NCBI GenBank assembly: GCA_033439265.1 | Contig: JAVTVX010000012.1 | Span: forward strand, 6,437,001-6,501,000 | DNA: 64,000 nt | DNA from: Dillenia suffruticosa | Lineage: Eukaryota > Streptophyta > Magnoliopsida > Dilleniales > Dilleniaceae | Direction of reading: 5' to 3' | Part shown: piece after piece, positions 50,993 to 61,321 of the stretch | Layout: each line of letters begins with the position of its first letter | Position numbering within the stretch: position 1 is the first letter of the stretch | Position numbers and translations under genes: made by a program | The notes under the pieces: model-generated | Databases searched by the model: none | Told to the model about the DNA's origin: nothing | Seen by the model: only the letters and a program-made list of their open reading frames with translations

Positions 50993-51144
50993 ATTTGGAT
51001 TATGATCTCGGGTTGAGTTATGGGAATGGAGAAAACAACGATAAGAGAGCTCTGCTCTAATTTAGATCTAATCGTAACTTGAATTGAATTAATTAAAGTA
51101 TACTTCTAGATACCTAGTTTGGTGCAAAAAAAAAAAAAAACATC
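50993..51144 (+). mobile_element. 5'-truncated SINE with perfect 16-bp target-site duplication
   Basis: The 16-mer CGGTACCTGCTCTCTA occurs at 50977-50992 and again at 51145-51160. Between them lie about 150 bases ending in a run of about 14 A. A GGGTTGAGTTAT motif sits where the B box is expected, and the A-box part is absent, so the copy is 5'-truncated. The identical duplications indicate a young insertion. Confidence 0.8.
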
Positions 51145-51299
51145 CGGTACCTGCTCTCTAGACTAACCTCACTCTTAGCACCATCAAAACAGGCTGGCCC
51201 GACCTGGCGCACTCCAGCCCATCATGAGGTGGACTTAAACGGGCAGGTTGGGACTGACCCCTCTTGATACGGCCTATAAAACGGATGGTCCAGGATAGT

Positions 51300-51338
51300 C
51301 CCTGCGGGCTAAATGGGTTAGCCATTTAGCCCGCAGGG
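51300..51338. repeat. Perfect 17-bp inverted repeat with 5-base loop
   Basis: Arms 51300-51316 and 51322-51338 are exact reverse complements around GTTAG. The surrounding 150 bases are GC-rich (gcccgacctgg, gggcaggttggg words), unlike the neighbourhood, so a transposon end or inserted fragment is likely. Confidence 0.85.
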
Positions 51339-51536
51339 CTGGTCCACAATTATCAAATTTCTACTTCCCTTTTTTCATATTGTGAACAAGACAATGTTTA
51401 TTTTTTTTTATCATCACGAAAATTATAAAAATATATACGTTTATGAAAATTTAAATACTAAATCTTGGAAAAGATATTTGAATAAAAATTATACTTGAAT
51501 ATTCCTACAAAGAATGAGACAATGCTCATTGTACAC

Positions 51537-51713
51537 TATTTTTTTTTCACTACCGGTATCCAAGATTTACCTGACTAATTTGATTCGAGTACTGTGAGAC
51601 CCATTTTAGGAGTTTGTTCTCTCAAATCCTTTTTTATCATTTTTAAGATTTAAACTCGAGATCTCAAGTTAAGAGAATAGAATGACCGATCACTCAGCGT
51701 AAAAAAGTTTGGT
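51537..51713 (-). mobile_element. SINE copy, minus strand, with degenerate duplication
   Basis: On the minus strand it has a gagtttaaatc B-box-like word and a 3' domain actcgaatcaaattagtcag, then cttggataccgg and an A tail (T run at 51539-51547 on plus). CTCATTGTACAC (51525-51536) and CTCATTGTGTAC (51714-51725) may be the duplicated target. Confidence 0.6.
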
Positions 51714-51721
51714 CTCATTGT

Positions 51722-53230
51722 GTACCTGGTGTGTCGTCAAACAACCAAAAATAAAATACCTACTTCAAACAATACGAATATAGCGCGAGTAGGGTCGTAT
51801 TCACAGAGAACGGCAGATTTATCTCTTTTAAGGAAAATGAAAATATGGGGGGTTTTGATAAAATAATCTAAAATAACTAAGCAAACAAATTAATGAAAAT
51901 TAACTACAATAAATGATGAGAAAATATCAATTAAAGGAAAAGATGTCAATTAAGATAAAATCTAGCCAAATGAGTTATTTCCGCCTTGATGTGTTTGATT
52001 GATCATCGATACAAAAATTACTCGATATTATGCGAATAAATTGGTTATAGCCGCTAAGTACCACGAAGCGACCAATCTCTCCGTACTTCTTCGGTAATCA
52101 AGATACCATCGTTAATTACTTCCCTAATCGAAAGACAACCCAAGAGACGCTCGTTGGATTTAATGTTCCGACAACATTAAGATCTAGAGAGATCCAATTC
52201 TAATCAGTAAATTCCAATCTGGATTTATTTAAATTAGATTACCTGATCTCTTGACATACATACTACCGCTTGCGATGCCATAAAATTATGTCAATTACCA
52301 CTCCATTAAAAACACACAAATTTTGCTATTTTTAAATGGTTGTAGACTATTCTAGAGTTATTAAACATAGCGCTCTATTTAACAATTCCAAAACAATCAT
52401 AAATATTAAGCATAGAGATTAAATAAATACCCATAAATATCAAACAAATAAGATCATTTAGATCTCACAATCATCATCCATCAAGAGTTCAATAATTTTT
52501 TAACTAGAAAAATAAATTAAAATGAAAACATAATAAAAAGAAAACTCATAAAAAAGGATTTATTGCTCCTAAAGAATGAAGAAAAGAACAAAGAGTTTCT
52601 CCCGGCTAAAGCTACAGCCTCCTGTGCAGTCTTCTGGATGGCTACTGGCTGCTGTGGGGGCTGCTGCCCCTCCCTGGGCTGCCTCCTCCAAGGTTCTCCT
52701 CCAAAAAGTTCTTCTCCAAGTCTTGGAATACTCCTATATATATAGGAGTAGAAACCCTAAAGAAAATAGGATTTTTCCTACTTGTAAAAAGTAAATATTT
52801 CTAACCCTAATAACTACTAAATAAAAAGAAAGTAAAAAGTAAAAAGTAAAATTCATAAAACATAATATCTAAGAAATTTACATCTTTAAAATTTTTTTTT
52901 CCTAAATATTAGGAATGGAATCAAATTCTTCAAAATCTTCAATATTCCAAGTCCACTCCAATTTCCTCTTGAATGTGTAACTGGGAAAGGAAATTTTTAC
53001 TGCAGTAAATCTTCAAAATCTCTTGTTTGCCTCTTGAAATCCACGTGCTAATGAAAGAGTATTGCTATCCAATTTTCCATACTTTACAAAATTGCTCCAA
53101 TTTAGCTCATTTTTCTTCATTTTCCATAATAAATCTCTTCCTAAATCAAATGTCACAAAACATAAATATTAGTGTAATATTTATTCAAAAATAATATAAA
53201 ATAAATCGCAAATATTACACTTATTTAAGC
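51722..53230 (-). mobile_element. Probable Ty3/gypsy non-coding remnant (LTR or leader)
   Basis: Read on the minus strand, the segment contains a ttctctgtgaatacgaccct word, then tactcgcgctatattc and a tttggttgtttgacgacac end. This resembles the LTR/leader region of plant gypsy elements of the Tat/Athila kind, by memory of the motif only. Internally there is a GC-rich, repeat-like patch (52610-52700) and a 22-bp perfect palindrome at 52729-52750. No gag or pol frame is present. A plain repeat of unknown class is the alternative. Confidence 0.3.
52729..52750. repeat. 22-bp perfect palindrome
   Basis: TACTCCTATAT followed at once by its exact reverse complement. Confidence 0.9.
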
Positions 53231-54030
53231 TCTATAGTACTATACTTACTCATTTACGTTGTCCAAATTATTAAATCAATCTCTTTTTGGAAGCTTGATC
53301 TGAAAAAAAATCAACAAATCCGGATTTTGGTTAATCCCTCCCCCCACCCCAATCACATAACGCACCCCATCCAAAAAAAATTCCATTGAATTTTAATTAT
53401 AAATATCTATATTCTAAATAAAGATTTCACTTTTCATAATAATAAACAACAATATCAAAAGGGAATATCAAAAGGGGTTATAGAAGTTGGTACAATACCA
53501 TAGAGGGTTCTTCAAAATGCATTCAATCAATGAGTAAAATAAATAAATAAATAAATAAACAGTAGAATAAAAGTCCAAAAAACTTGGTATAACTCAAGTT
53601 AAATCATCGTCTTCCTCTTTCTCTTCCAAAAGGTCAATAATAATATTAGAGTTTCTTTGTTGCCTTTTTCCTCGTCATCATCTTCTATACAACACAAAAA
53701 CCAAAAAGTTATAAATTACATTTAAAAAATTATTAAATGGTTATCATCATTTATATTCATTATATTACCACTTACCTACCGGAATAAAACCATATAATCA
53801 CTGACGCGCACAAATTAAAGTTTGAACATTCTTTCTGCAAAAACGACTTATATACTTGTTTAGAACCCAAGGACCAATGATAAAAGGAGGGAGTCGTGAG
53901 CCCTCATTGATAACTCACAAAATTTTTGCCTATGGTCTTTTTAATGTTTAGCACATCCAAAACTTACAAGAAACCCCACCTAAGTGGTAGTTCACCAACT
54001 TTTTCCGATTTAGAATCTGTAGTTGTTGTT
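53231..54030. other. Intergenic DNA
   Basis: AT-rich; no gene, repeat terminus or RNA gene seen. Confidence 0.5.
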
Positions 54031-54225
54031 GATTTTTTTATTTTACTAGATTAACGATATCCAGAATAATATTTTGATTAATCTAATTTGAACGTTTGCA
54101 GAGAATCTATTTAGAAATGGCTCTCCTAATATAATTTTTTTTATTCACAAGTTTCGAGTCTAATAATTGGTTAAAGCGTTCAACAACTTATTCCACTGAT
54201 TCGACTGTCCATTAAGTTTTTTGTT
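54031..54225 (-). mobile_element. Degenerate SINE, minus strand
   Basis: On the minus strand: head with agactcgaaacttgtg, then ataaaaaaaattatattagg and agagccatttctaaatag. The 3' domain is caaattagattaatcaaaat, ending ctggatatcg with an A-rich tail. Confidence 0.5.
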
Positions 54226-54513
54226 ATCGTTGTTGTAATCGATTAACTTCATACTTTTTAAAATTCACTTAATAACTATAACATTATCAAAGAGAAGCAA
54301 AAGAAAAACATACACTTACACACAATTGAGTTTATTTGAAATAAAAATGCAATTTGAAACTAACTTTTTTTTTTAAATGATAATAACCTACAAAAAAAAA
54401 AGAAGAAAACTTTTTTCCCTTTCCCTTTACTTCTTCAAAACTACCGCGACATGGTTGAGTTGAAGTTAAAAAATACATGAGGAAGCACTTTGTACATTAT
54501 TTGAGTTTTTTCT

Positions 54514-54834
54514 TTTAGAATATCTTTCAAAAGTATAAATCGTAAATATGTGGAAAAAAAACAAAGTTGAATAAAATCCCACATTGAATGACAAGTGAGA
54601 ATGAAGTAAGTTGCATAGTTATAAAAGGGGATCTCCTCTAGGCCCAAATTAACCTATTTGCCTATCATTCTTTTAAACAATTTTCTTCTTTTTGTTAAAT
54701 TTTGATGTTCTTTGTTTATTTAATGTTGTTATTAGATATAGTTTTATTGATATAATATATTATTAAATTACTCTTTTTGGGTGATTTTTTATTTCAATTG
54801 TTTACATGTTATTCATACTAAATATTTCGTAATA
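54514..54834 (+). repeat. 5' LTR of Copia element A
   Basis: Aligns along its length with 60912-61321. Shared landmarks are tcgtaaatatgtgg, tcccacattgaatgacaa, ttgcat(a/g)(a/g)ttataaaagggg and cctctcattcttttaa-type words. A TATAAAAG promoter box lies at 54620-54627. The end is set by the primer-binding site two bases downstream; the start is approximate because of divergence. It lacks an insertion of about 60 bases found in the 3' LTR. Confidence 0.7.
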
Positions 54835-54836
54835 AT

Positions 54837-54848
54837 TGGTATCAGAGC
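54837..54848 (+). other. Primer-binding site, element A
   Basis: TGGTATCAGAGC, complementary to the 3' end of plant initiator methionine tRNA, the standard minus-strand primer site of plant Copia elements. Confidence 0.9.
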
Positions 54849-54989
54849 TTGGTGGAGCGAGCTTGGTGTATCTAATTATGCTATGTATGCTATGCTATGT
54901 GGTTGCAGTTTTGTATATCAGGAAAAGATATTTTCTTAGGGTTAATCGACATTGAGTTCGGTTGATCTTATTATATTCTGTAAAATAGG

Positions 54990-55460
54990 TTGTTTCGCTT
55001 CAATTATATTCTAGGTACCACTATGAATGATCATATTACTAGCTTTAATCAGCTGGTGATTGATCTGATGAACATGGACGAGATTTTCAAAAATGAAAAT
55101 TTGGCTCTGATATTGTTGAGATCCTTTCCTGATAAGTTCAAATATCTTGAAACTACTCTATTTCATAGGAAAGCTGCTATCTCTCTTTGTGAACTAACTG
55201 CAATATTATATAATTAAAATATAAGAAAGAAAGAAAAACAAGAAAACACAATTGAAAAAGCAGAAGTGTTAGTTGTTAGAGAGTATTCACAGAGTCAGAA
55301 TAAAGGGACAAGAGGGAGATCAAAGTCAAAATCTAAACCAAAGAAAGATGAATGTGCCTTTTGTGGAAAAAGGATACTAGAAGAAAAATTGTCCGAAATT
55401 GAAAAATAAAGACAAACCAGATAAGAAAAAGCTATCTCAAATTCAAATGTAGCTGAATAT
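54990..55460 (+). pseudogene. Copia gag remnant
   Basis: The frame from 54990 to 55217 reads like the Copia gag (UBN2-type) core: a FNQLVIDL word, a LLRSFPDKF-type motif (LL-x-SLP in intact copies), then LCELTAIL. It is stopped at 55215-55217. Downstream, a CAFCGK fragment at about 55352-55370 is the start of a CCHC zinc knuckle whose remaining ligands are lost. The protein would have coated the element's RNA in the particle. Confidence 0.75.
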
Positions 55461-55504
55461 GATGATGCAGATTTAAATCTCTCATTTGTTGCTGCACTAT
55501 CAAT

Positions 55505-55860
55505 CAACTATTCTAGTATGTGGTTACTGGATTTTGCATTGCAGCCACCTTATGTCTCCTAATTGAGAATAATTCTTTGATTTTAAAGAACAAAAAGGTA
55601 GAGTAGTCTATACAGTAAATAATATCCCTCTCACCACATATGGGATTGATTTAATTTGCCTAAAAAATCAGGATGGATCAATTAAAATTTTAACAGGTGT
55701 TTGATATGTATCGGAATTGAAGAATAATCTCATCTCTATCAAATCCTTAGAATCAAAAGGTTTTGATATGAAGGTAAAAGATGGAGTAATGAAAATCATC
55801 TATGGCACACTCACGATACTAAAGGGAATTAGAAAAAATAACAATGTGCATTATTTTTGG
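55505..55860 (+). pseudogene. Copia protease-region remnant
   Basis: A W-L-L-D-F stretch around 55523 corresponds to the WLLDSG active-site context of Copia aspartic protease, with the catalytic D-S/T-G altered. Frames are short and interrupted. Confidence 0.5.
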
Positions 55861-56577
55861 GTAGCATAGTTGTTGGAATAGTAGCAATAGTAGCAATTTC
55901 TACTCATGCTCGGGAGATAGAAGCAACCAACCTTTGGCATATGTGGATGGGGCATATTGGAGAAAAATTCTTGAAACCTCTGACAGATCAAGAATTGTTG
56001 AAAGGAGTACGAGTATGTAAACCAGATTTTGGTGAGCACCGTATCAAACGGAAGCAAATAAGGATAAAATTTGGCGCATGGGGGCCTTCCAAGACAATAT
56101 CATTAGGAGGAAAGCATTATTATATAATTTTTATTGATGATTTTTTCGGAGAGTTTGGATATATCCAATGAAGACAAAGGATGAAATGTTGAGAATTTTT
56201 CTTAAATGAAAAAAATGGTGGAGGCTCAAATAGGCAGAAAAATCAAACGTCTCCGCACAGACAATGGTAGAGAGTTCAGAAATGATTCATTTTTGTAAAT
56301 CTGTGAAGATAAAGGCATTGTTAGATGCTTCAGCGTCAGAAATACACCACAACAAAATGGGGTGGCAAGATGTATGAACCGAATATTGTTGAAGAAGATT
56401 CAATACATGTTGTCCAATGCTAGGTTGGGCAAAGAATTTTGGACTAAAACTATTGTCTATACTTATCATCTTATCAACCGCTTGCATCTTCAGCTATTGG
56501 TGGTAAAACACCAATGAGTAATGGTTCGAAAAAGTTGTTGCAGATTATGATTTCTTGGGTGTATTTGGTTTCACTAC
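55861..56577 (+). pseudogene. Copia integrase remnant
   Basis: The zinc-binding pre-integrase segment is recognisable (LWHMWMGHIGEK with two His), but the paired cysteines further on (CKPDFGEHR) are partly lost. The core follows in several frames: an FIDDF word (about 56132-56146) for the first catalytic Asp, RTDNGREF (about 56256) for the second, and PQQNGVARC (about 56348), where the usual catalytic Glu after GVA is not present. Stops interrupt it. Its 3' part is cut by the CACTA insertion. Confidence 0.8.
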
Positions 56578-56580
56578 ATA
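56578..56580. repeat. Left 3-bp target-site duplication (ATA) of CACTA element 2
   Basis: ATA here and ATA at 58891-58893 flank the element directly. Confidence 0.8.
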
Positions 56581-56817
56581 CACTACAAAAAAACACATTT
56601 TTTGCGACGAAATTTAGCGACAAATTTTTTTCGTAGCAAATTTGCGACGAATTTAGCGACAAAATATTTTTTGATCGCTATTTCTAACGAAATTTCCAAC
56701 AAAAAAAAAGTCGTAGCTGATTTAGAGACGACCGGAAATTTGTCGCTAATTTTGCAACGAATTCTGAAATTCGACGCTAATTTTGCCACGAATTTTGAAA
56801 TTCGTCACTAATTTTGA

Positions 56818-57735
56818 AAATATTAAAATAAAATAAAATATTAATATATATTTATTAATTAATTAATTAATTTTGCGATTGCTACGAATTTTGGAATTCG
56901 TAGCAAAAGTTGAAAAATAATAAAATAAAATAAAATATTAATATATATTAATTAATTAATTAATTAATTTTGCGACGAATTTAAAAATTTGTCGCAAAAT
57001 TTTGAAAATAATAAAATAAAATAAAATTTTAATATAAATAAATCAATTAATTAATTAATTTTGCGACGAATTTCAAAATTTGTGGCAAATTTTGCGACGA
57101 ATTTCAAAATTCGTCGCAAAATGTTGAAAATAATAAAATAAAATAAAATTTTAATATAAATAAATAAATTAATTAATTAATTTTGCAACGAATTTCAAAA
57201 TTCGTGACAAATTTTGCGACGAATTTCAAAATTCGTAGCAAAATTTTGAAAATAATAAAATAAAATAAAATTTTAATATATATTAATTAATTAATTAATA
57301 AATTTTGCGACGAATTTCAAAATTCGTGACAAAATTTTAAAAATAATAAAATAAAATAAAACTTTAATATATATTAATTAATTAATTAATAAATTTTGCG
57401 ACGAATTTCAAAATTTGTCGCAAAATTTTGTAAATAATAAAATAAAATAAAATTTTAATATAAATTAATTAATTAATTAAAAAATTTTGCGACGAATTTC
57501 AAAATTCGTGACAAATTTTGCGACGAATTTCAAAATTCGTCGCAAAATTTTGAAAATAATAAAATAAAATAAAATTTTAATATAAATTAATTAATTAATT
57601 TATTGATTTTGCGACGAATTTCATAATTCGTGGCAAATTTTGCGACGAATTTCAAAATCCGTCGCAAAATTTTGAAAATAATAAAATAAAATAAAATTTT
57701 AATATAAATTAATTAATTAATTAATTAATTTTAAA
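56818..57735. repeat. Left tandem array of palindromic units, CACTA element 2
   Basis: About nine units of roughly 85-120 bases. The best palindrome is GCGACGAATTT, two bases, AAATTCGTCGC. Some units hold two palindromes. Similar short arrayed motifs are the transposase-binding sites of CACTA elements; that role here is inferred. Confidence 0.8.
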
Positions 57736-58019
57736 AAAATTAAATAAATTAAAATATTAATATATATATTTATTATTTTTTATTTAACAAAAATTATCAC
57801 ATTTATTATTTTTAATTAATATGTTATATTTTATTTTTATATTATCTTTTCTAAAAATAGTATTATTATTTTTATATATAATATTTTTATTTTATTTTAA
57901 ACTAATATTTTATTATTTTATAATAAATTATTATTTTATATTGTTTTATTATTATGTGAAATATGTAAAGGAAAGATAATAAGTAAAAAAAAAAATTTAT
58001 AACAGATACTAACGTTTAG

Positions 58020-58170
58020 ATTGATGGTTACAGGATCTTAAAGATTCACGGAAGCGCAAGGGTTCGAACCATGGCGGGAGCAAAGCGGTGGAATTTCTCA
58101 AGAATTAAGTGAGGGAGGGCGTGTAGGTGCAGGCTCAGGCGGGCGTTCGGGCGGGCGGGCGGGCCGGATT
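58020..58170 (+). other. GC-rich module with B-box-like motif in CACTA element 2
   Basis: GGGTTCGAACC (58060-58070), then ATGGCGGGAG, CAAAGCGG (58081-58088) and a block of GGCGGGCG words (58112-58170). The same order occurs on the minus strand of element 1 (7560-7355). The B-box-like word fits the pol III internal promoter consensus, but no acceptor stem or anticodon arm is visible. Confidence 0.55.
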
Positions 58171-58700
58171 CAGGAATTAATTAATTAATTTTGTAACGAA
58201 TTTCAAAATTTGTCGCAAACTTAGCGACGAATCTTAGAATTCGTCGCAAAATTTGAAAAATAATAAAATAAAGTAAAATTTTAATATATATTAATTAATT
58301 TTGCGACGAATTGGGAAATTTGTGGCAAAATTTTGAAAATAATTCAATAAAATAAAATATTAATATATATTTATTAAATAATTAATTAATTTTGCGACGA
58401 ATTGAGAAATTCGTCGCAAAATTAGCGACAAATTCCAGAATTTGGCGCAAAATTTGAAAAATAATAAAATAAAATAAAATATTAATATATATTAATTAAT
58501 TAATTAATTTTGCGACGAATTTCAAAATTCGTTGCTAAATTTGAAAAATAATAAAATAAAATAAAATATTAATATATATTTATTAAATAATTAATTAATT
58601 TTGCGACGAAATTCAGAATTCATCGCAAAATTTGAAAAATAATTAAATAAATTAAAATATTAATATATATTAATATATATTAATTAATTAATTAATTAAT
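58165..58700. repeat. Right tandem array of palindromic units, CACTA element 2
   Basis: About five units like those of the left array, more diverged in the palindrome (forms with GCGACGAATTG and GCGACAAATTC). Confidence 0.75.
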
Positions 58701-58890
58701 TTAGCGACGAATTTTTTATTTTCGTCGTTAAATTTGCAACGAATTTAGCGAGAAAAAATTATTTGTCGCTAAATTTAGCGACGAATTTCTAATTTTTTGT
58801 CGCTAATTTCGTCGCTAATATTTTTAGCGACGAATTTTTATTAAATTTTCGTCGCTAAATTTGTTGCTAAAAACTGGTTTTTTTGTAGTG

Positions 58891-58893
58891 ATA
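58891..58893. repeat. Right 3-bp target-site duplication (ATA) of CACTA element 2
   Basis: Matches 56578-56580. Confidence 0.8.
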
Positions 58894-59830
58894 TTATCAT
58901 GTTAAAGAGTCAAAATTGGATTCTAGAGCAATGAAAGCAATATTCATGGGATCACAGTTGGGGTAAAAGACTATCGTCTTTGGTGTCTAGAAACAAACAA
59001 AGTATTTTTCAGTAAGGATGTTACTTTTGATAAATCTACCATGTCAAAGATAACTCTGAAAAATATTAATCATACAGGTAGTACTCCCAAACAAAGAAGC
59101 AAAATTATCCCAGCAAATGAAGAAGTTGATGGTGACTCTTATATAATATAAGAAGAGTCAGATGAAGAAGAGGTGTAGATCTAAGAATTCCCACATCAAC
59201 TTGAATCAATTGCATTAAGAAAGGGAAAAATGACGATTAAACCACTTACTTGTTATGCTAATATAGTCGCTTTTGTATTAGCAGTTCAAATCGATGACAT
59301 TCCTGCCACCTACAATGAAGTAGTCCAAAGTTCAGAACAAGAGAAATAGAGAATTGCCATGAAAGAGGAGTGCAGTTCCTTCAAAAGGATTAGACATGTA
59401 AGCTTACTAGTCTTCCAAATGGAAAGAAAGCAATTGGATGCAAATGGATATATGCGAAGAAAGATGGATTTCCTAACAAGAGTGGTGTTCGCTACAAAGT
59501 AAGATTGATGGTTAAAGGCTATGCTCAAAAGGAGGAGTTGATTATAATAAAATATTTTCTCCGGTTATGAAGTATTCCTCAATCAGAATCTTGTTAGCTT
59601 TGGTAGTATAGTTAGATATGGAATTAGTTCAGTTGAATATAAAAACTGTATTTTTACATAGAGATTTGGAAGGGGAAACCTATATGAATTAACCAAAAGG
59701 AATTGAAGTTGTCGGAAAAAAAATGGTATGCAAACTTGAAAAATCACTGGATGGATTAAAACAATCTACGAGACAGTGGGACAAGCGATTTGACAAGTTT
59801 ATGATAGAATAGAAGAGACAATAAACAAAT
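58894..59830 (+). pseudogene. Copia linker and reverse-transcriptase N-terminal remnant
   Basis: First the post-integrase stretch (SRAMKAIFMG, then YRLWCLET and VFFSKDVTFD, about 58930-59040), then an acidic linker. The RT start follows: NEVVQSSEQEK, KEECSSF, and, after a frame change, words matching the gr(k)-x-x-W-I/Y-A-K-K-D-G region and a KGYAQ-like motif (about 59513). Several stops and at least two frameshifts are present. Confidence 0.8.
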
Positions 59831-59841
59831 ATGATCACTGT

Positions 59842-60090
59842 GTGTATTTGTATAAATTACAAGACAGATCCTTTATTTATCTTTTTCTTTATGTTGATGA
59901 TATGTTGGTTGCCTCCAGAAGTCAGATAGAAACTAAGAAATTGAAAATTCTGTTGAAAAGCGAATTTAAGATAGAGGATCTAAGTGAAATAAAGAAAATT
60001 CTTGATATAAAAATTACCAGAAATAGGAAATTGGGGAGATTTTGTTTATCACAAAAAAAAATATTTAAGCAAAGTATTAAAACATTTTGA
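59842..60090 (+). pseudogene. Copia reverse-transcriptase catalytic remnant
   Basis: An 82-codon open stretch with the catalytic YVDDM at 59890-59904 and a following LKSEFKIEDLSEIKKILDIKI region typical of Copia RT. The two Asp of the active site are kept, but the rest of the polyprotein is broken on both sides. Confidence 0.85.
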
Positions 60091-60760
60091 TATGAATAAG
60101 AAGTCAAAACTAGTTAGTACTCCGCTTGCTCCTTATTTCAAATTTAGTACATCCATGTCATCAAAGAGCAATGCAGAACGACAATATATGTTAAAAGTAC
60201 TATATGTAAGTGCTGTTGGTATCCTAATGTATGATATGGTGTGTACAACACCCGATATTTCACATGTAGTTTGAGTTGTGAGTAGGTACATGCATGATCC
60301 TGGAAAGGAGTATTGACAAGTTGTGAAATAGATTTTATGGTACATTCTGAATATCCTGAATCTTGGTTTGATATTTCAGCAGGACAAGTAAAATGGTCAA
60401 CACATAATTGAGTATTGTGATTCTGATTATGCTAATGATTTAGAGAAACATTGATTAACTATTGGTTATATGTTTGCTCTTGCAGAGGTACCAGTGAGTT
60501 GGAAGTTTATTTTACAATCAACCGTTTTTTTGTCTTCTATAAAAATAGAATATATGGCACTTACAGAAATTATGAAGGAAGCAATTTGACTTCAAAGGTT
60601 GTTTGGTGAATTGAGACTGAAATAGAAACACATCAAAGTGTATTGTGATAGTTAAAGTGCAATTCATTTGACAAAGAATGAAGTTTATCATGCAAAGACG
60701 AAGTACGTCGACATTTGTTATCACTTCATACGGGAGATTTTGGAAAAATAGTAGATTTAT
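60091..60760 (+). pseudogene. Copia RT C-terminus and RNase H remnant
   Basis: Recognisable words in changing frames are STPLAPYFK (thumb), SAVGILMYDM (about 60212, intact form S-L-x-Y), CDSDYAND (about 60422), IKIEYMALTE (about 60542), KVYCDS (about 60637) and HAKTKYVDI (about 60690). These are the D, E, D, H RNase H landmarks. Stops interrupt each segment. Confidence 0.8.
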
Positions 60761-60900
60761 AATCTAGAAAATTCTAACCTCTGAGAATACTACTGATATG
60801 ATGACAAAGGAGTTATTATGGTCAAGTTTTAACTTTGTTTGAATTTGATCAATATTATTGAAAATTGAAAATTGAAAATTGTAGATATTACTTTAGATTG

Positions 60901-60911
60901 TAGGAGAGAGT
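60901..60911 (+). other. Polypurine tract, element A
   Basis: TAGGAGAGAG directly before the 3' LTR start, the expected plus-strand primer site. Confidence 0.6.
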
Positions 60912-61321
60912 TGTAAGGATTTTTTGCTAAGGTAGAGATTCGTAAATATGTGGCAAAAAAACAAAAGAGTAGAATCCCACATTGAATGACAAATGAGAAT
61001 AAGATGAGTTGCATGATTATAAAAGGGGATCCCCTCTCTAGCCCCAAGTCATCCCAATTGCCTCTCATTCTTTTAGGTAATTTTTTTTCTCTCTTTTATT
61101 AAATATTAATAAAATATTATTATGATAGTGTCTGAAAATATAGATATATTTGGCCAAATTTTATTAAATTTTGGTATTTTTTTCTTTTTTTAATAGTTAT
61201 TATTGAGTATAGTTATAGTGATATATTATACTACAAAATTACCACTTTTTTGAAAAATTATTCTGGAATAATTTTTTAATACAATGGTTCACACGCTATT
61301 CACACCCAAACTTTCGCAACA
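60912..61321 (+). repeat. 3' LTR of Copia element A
   Basis: Begins TGTAAGGA after the polypurine tract and ends near CGCAACA, matching CGTAATA at the end of the 5' LTR. A TATAAAAG box lies at 61018-61025. It is about 90 bases longer than the 5' LTR, mainly because of an insertion around 61105-61165. Many substitutions separate the two LTRs. Confidence 0.7.

Larger units (their letters stand above)
56581..58890. mobile_element. Non-autonomous CACTA (En/Spm) transposon, element 2
   Basis: 2310 bases, starting CACTACAAAAAAACAC and ending TTTTTTTGTAGTG, so the 13-bp termini are perfect inverted repeats. It has ATA duplications and lies within the Copia pol remnant. Subterminal DNA carries GCGACGAAATTTAGCGAC-type words. 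Between 56,820 and 57,735 there are about nine copies of a roughly 85-120-bp unit, and between 58,165 and 58,700 about five more. Each unit has an AATAAAATAAAATAAAA spacer, a TTAATTAATTAATT run and one or two perfect or near-perfect palindromes built from GCGACGAATTT and its complement. An AT-rich middle and one GC-rich module (58,060-58,170) separate the arrays. No transposase frame is present. It is the same family as 6975-9432, with intact ends. Confidence 0.9.
54514..61321 (+). mobile_element. Degenerate Ty1/copia LTR retrotransposon (element A), split by a CACTA element
   Basis: Order: 5' LTR, tRNA-Met primer site, gag, protease, integrase, reverse transcriptase, RNase H, polypurine tract, 3' LTR. 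Integrase before reverse transcriptase defines the Copia superfamily. All domains are broken by stops and frameshifts, and the two LTRs are clearly diverged, so the copy is old and dead. A 2.3-kb CACTA transposon sits between the integrase and reverse transcriptase parts. Without it the element would be about 4.5 kb, in the normal range for Copia. No clear 5-bp target duplication could be fixed because the outer LTR edges are uncertain. Confidence 0.85.

Noticed and set aside
56818-57735. Evenly spaced palindromic repeats resembling a CRISPR array
   Set aside because: The units are 85-120 bases with AT-rich spacers that are themselves repeated, there are no cas genes, and the array sits inside a CACTA transposon in a plant genome.
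58020-58110. tRNA gene around GGGTTCGAACC
   Set aside because: Only a B-box-like word is present. No acceptor stem, D arm or anticodon arm could be paired.
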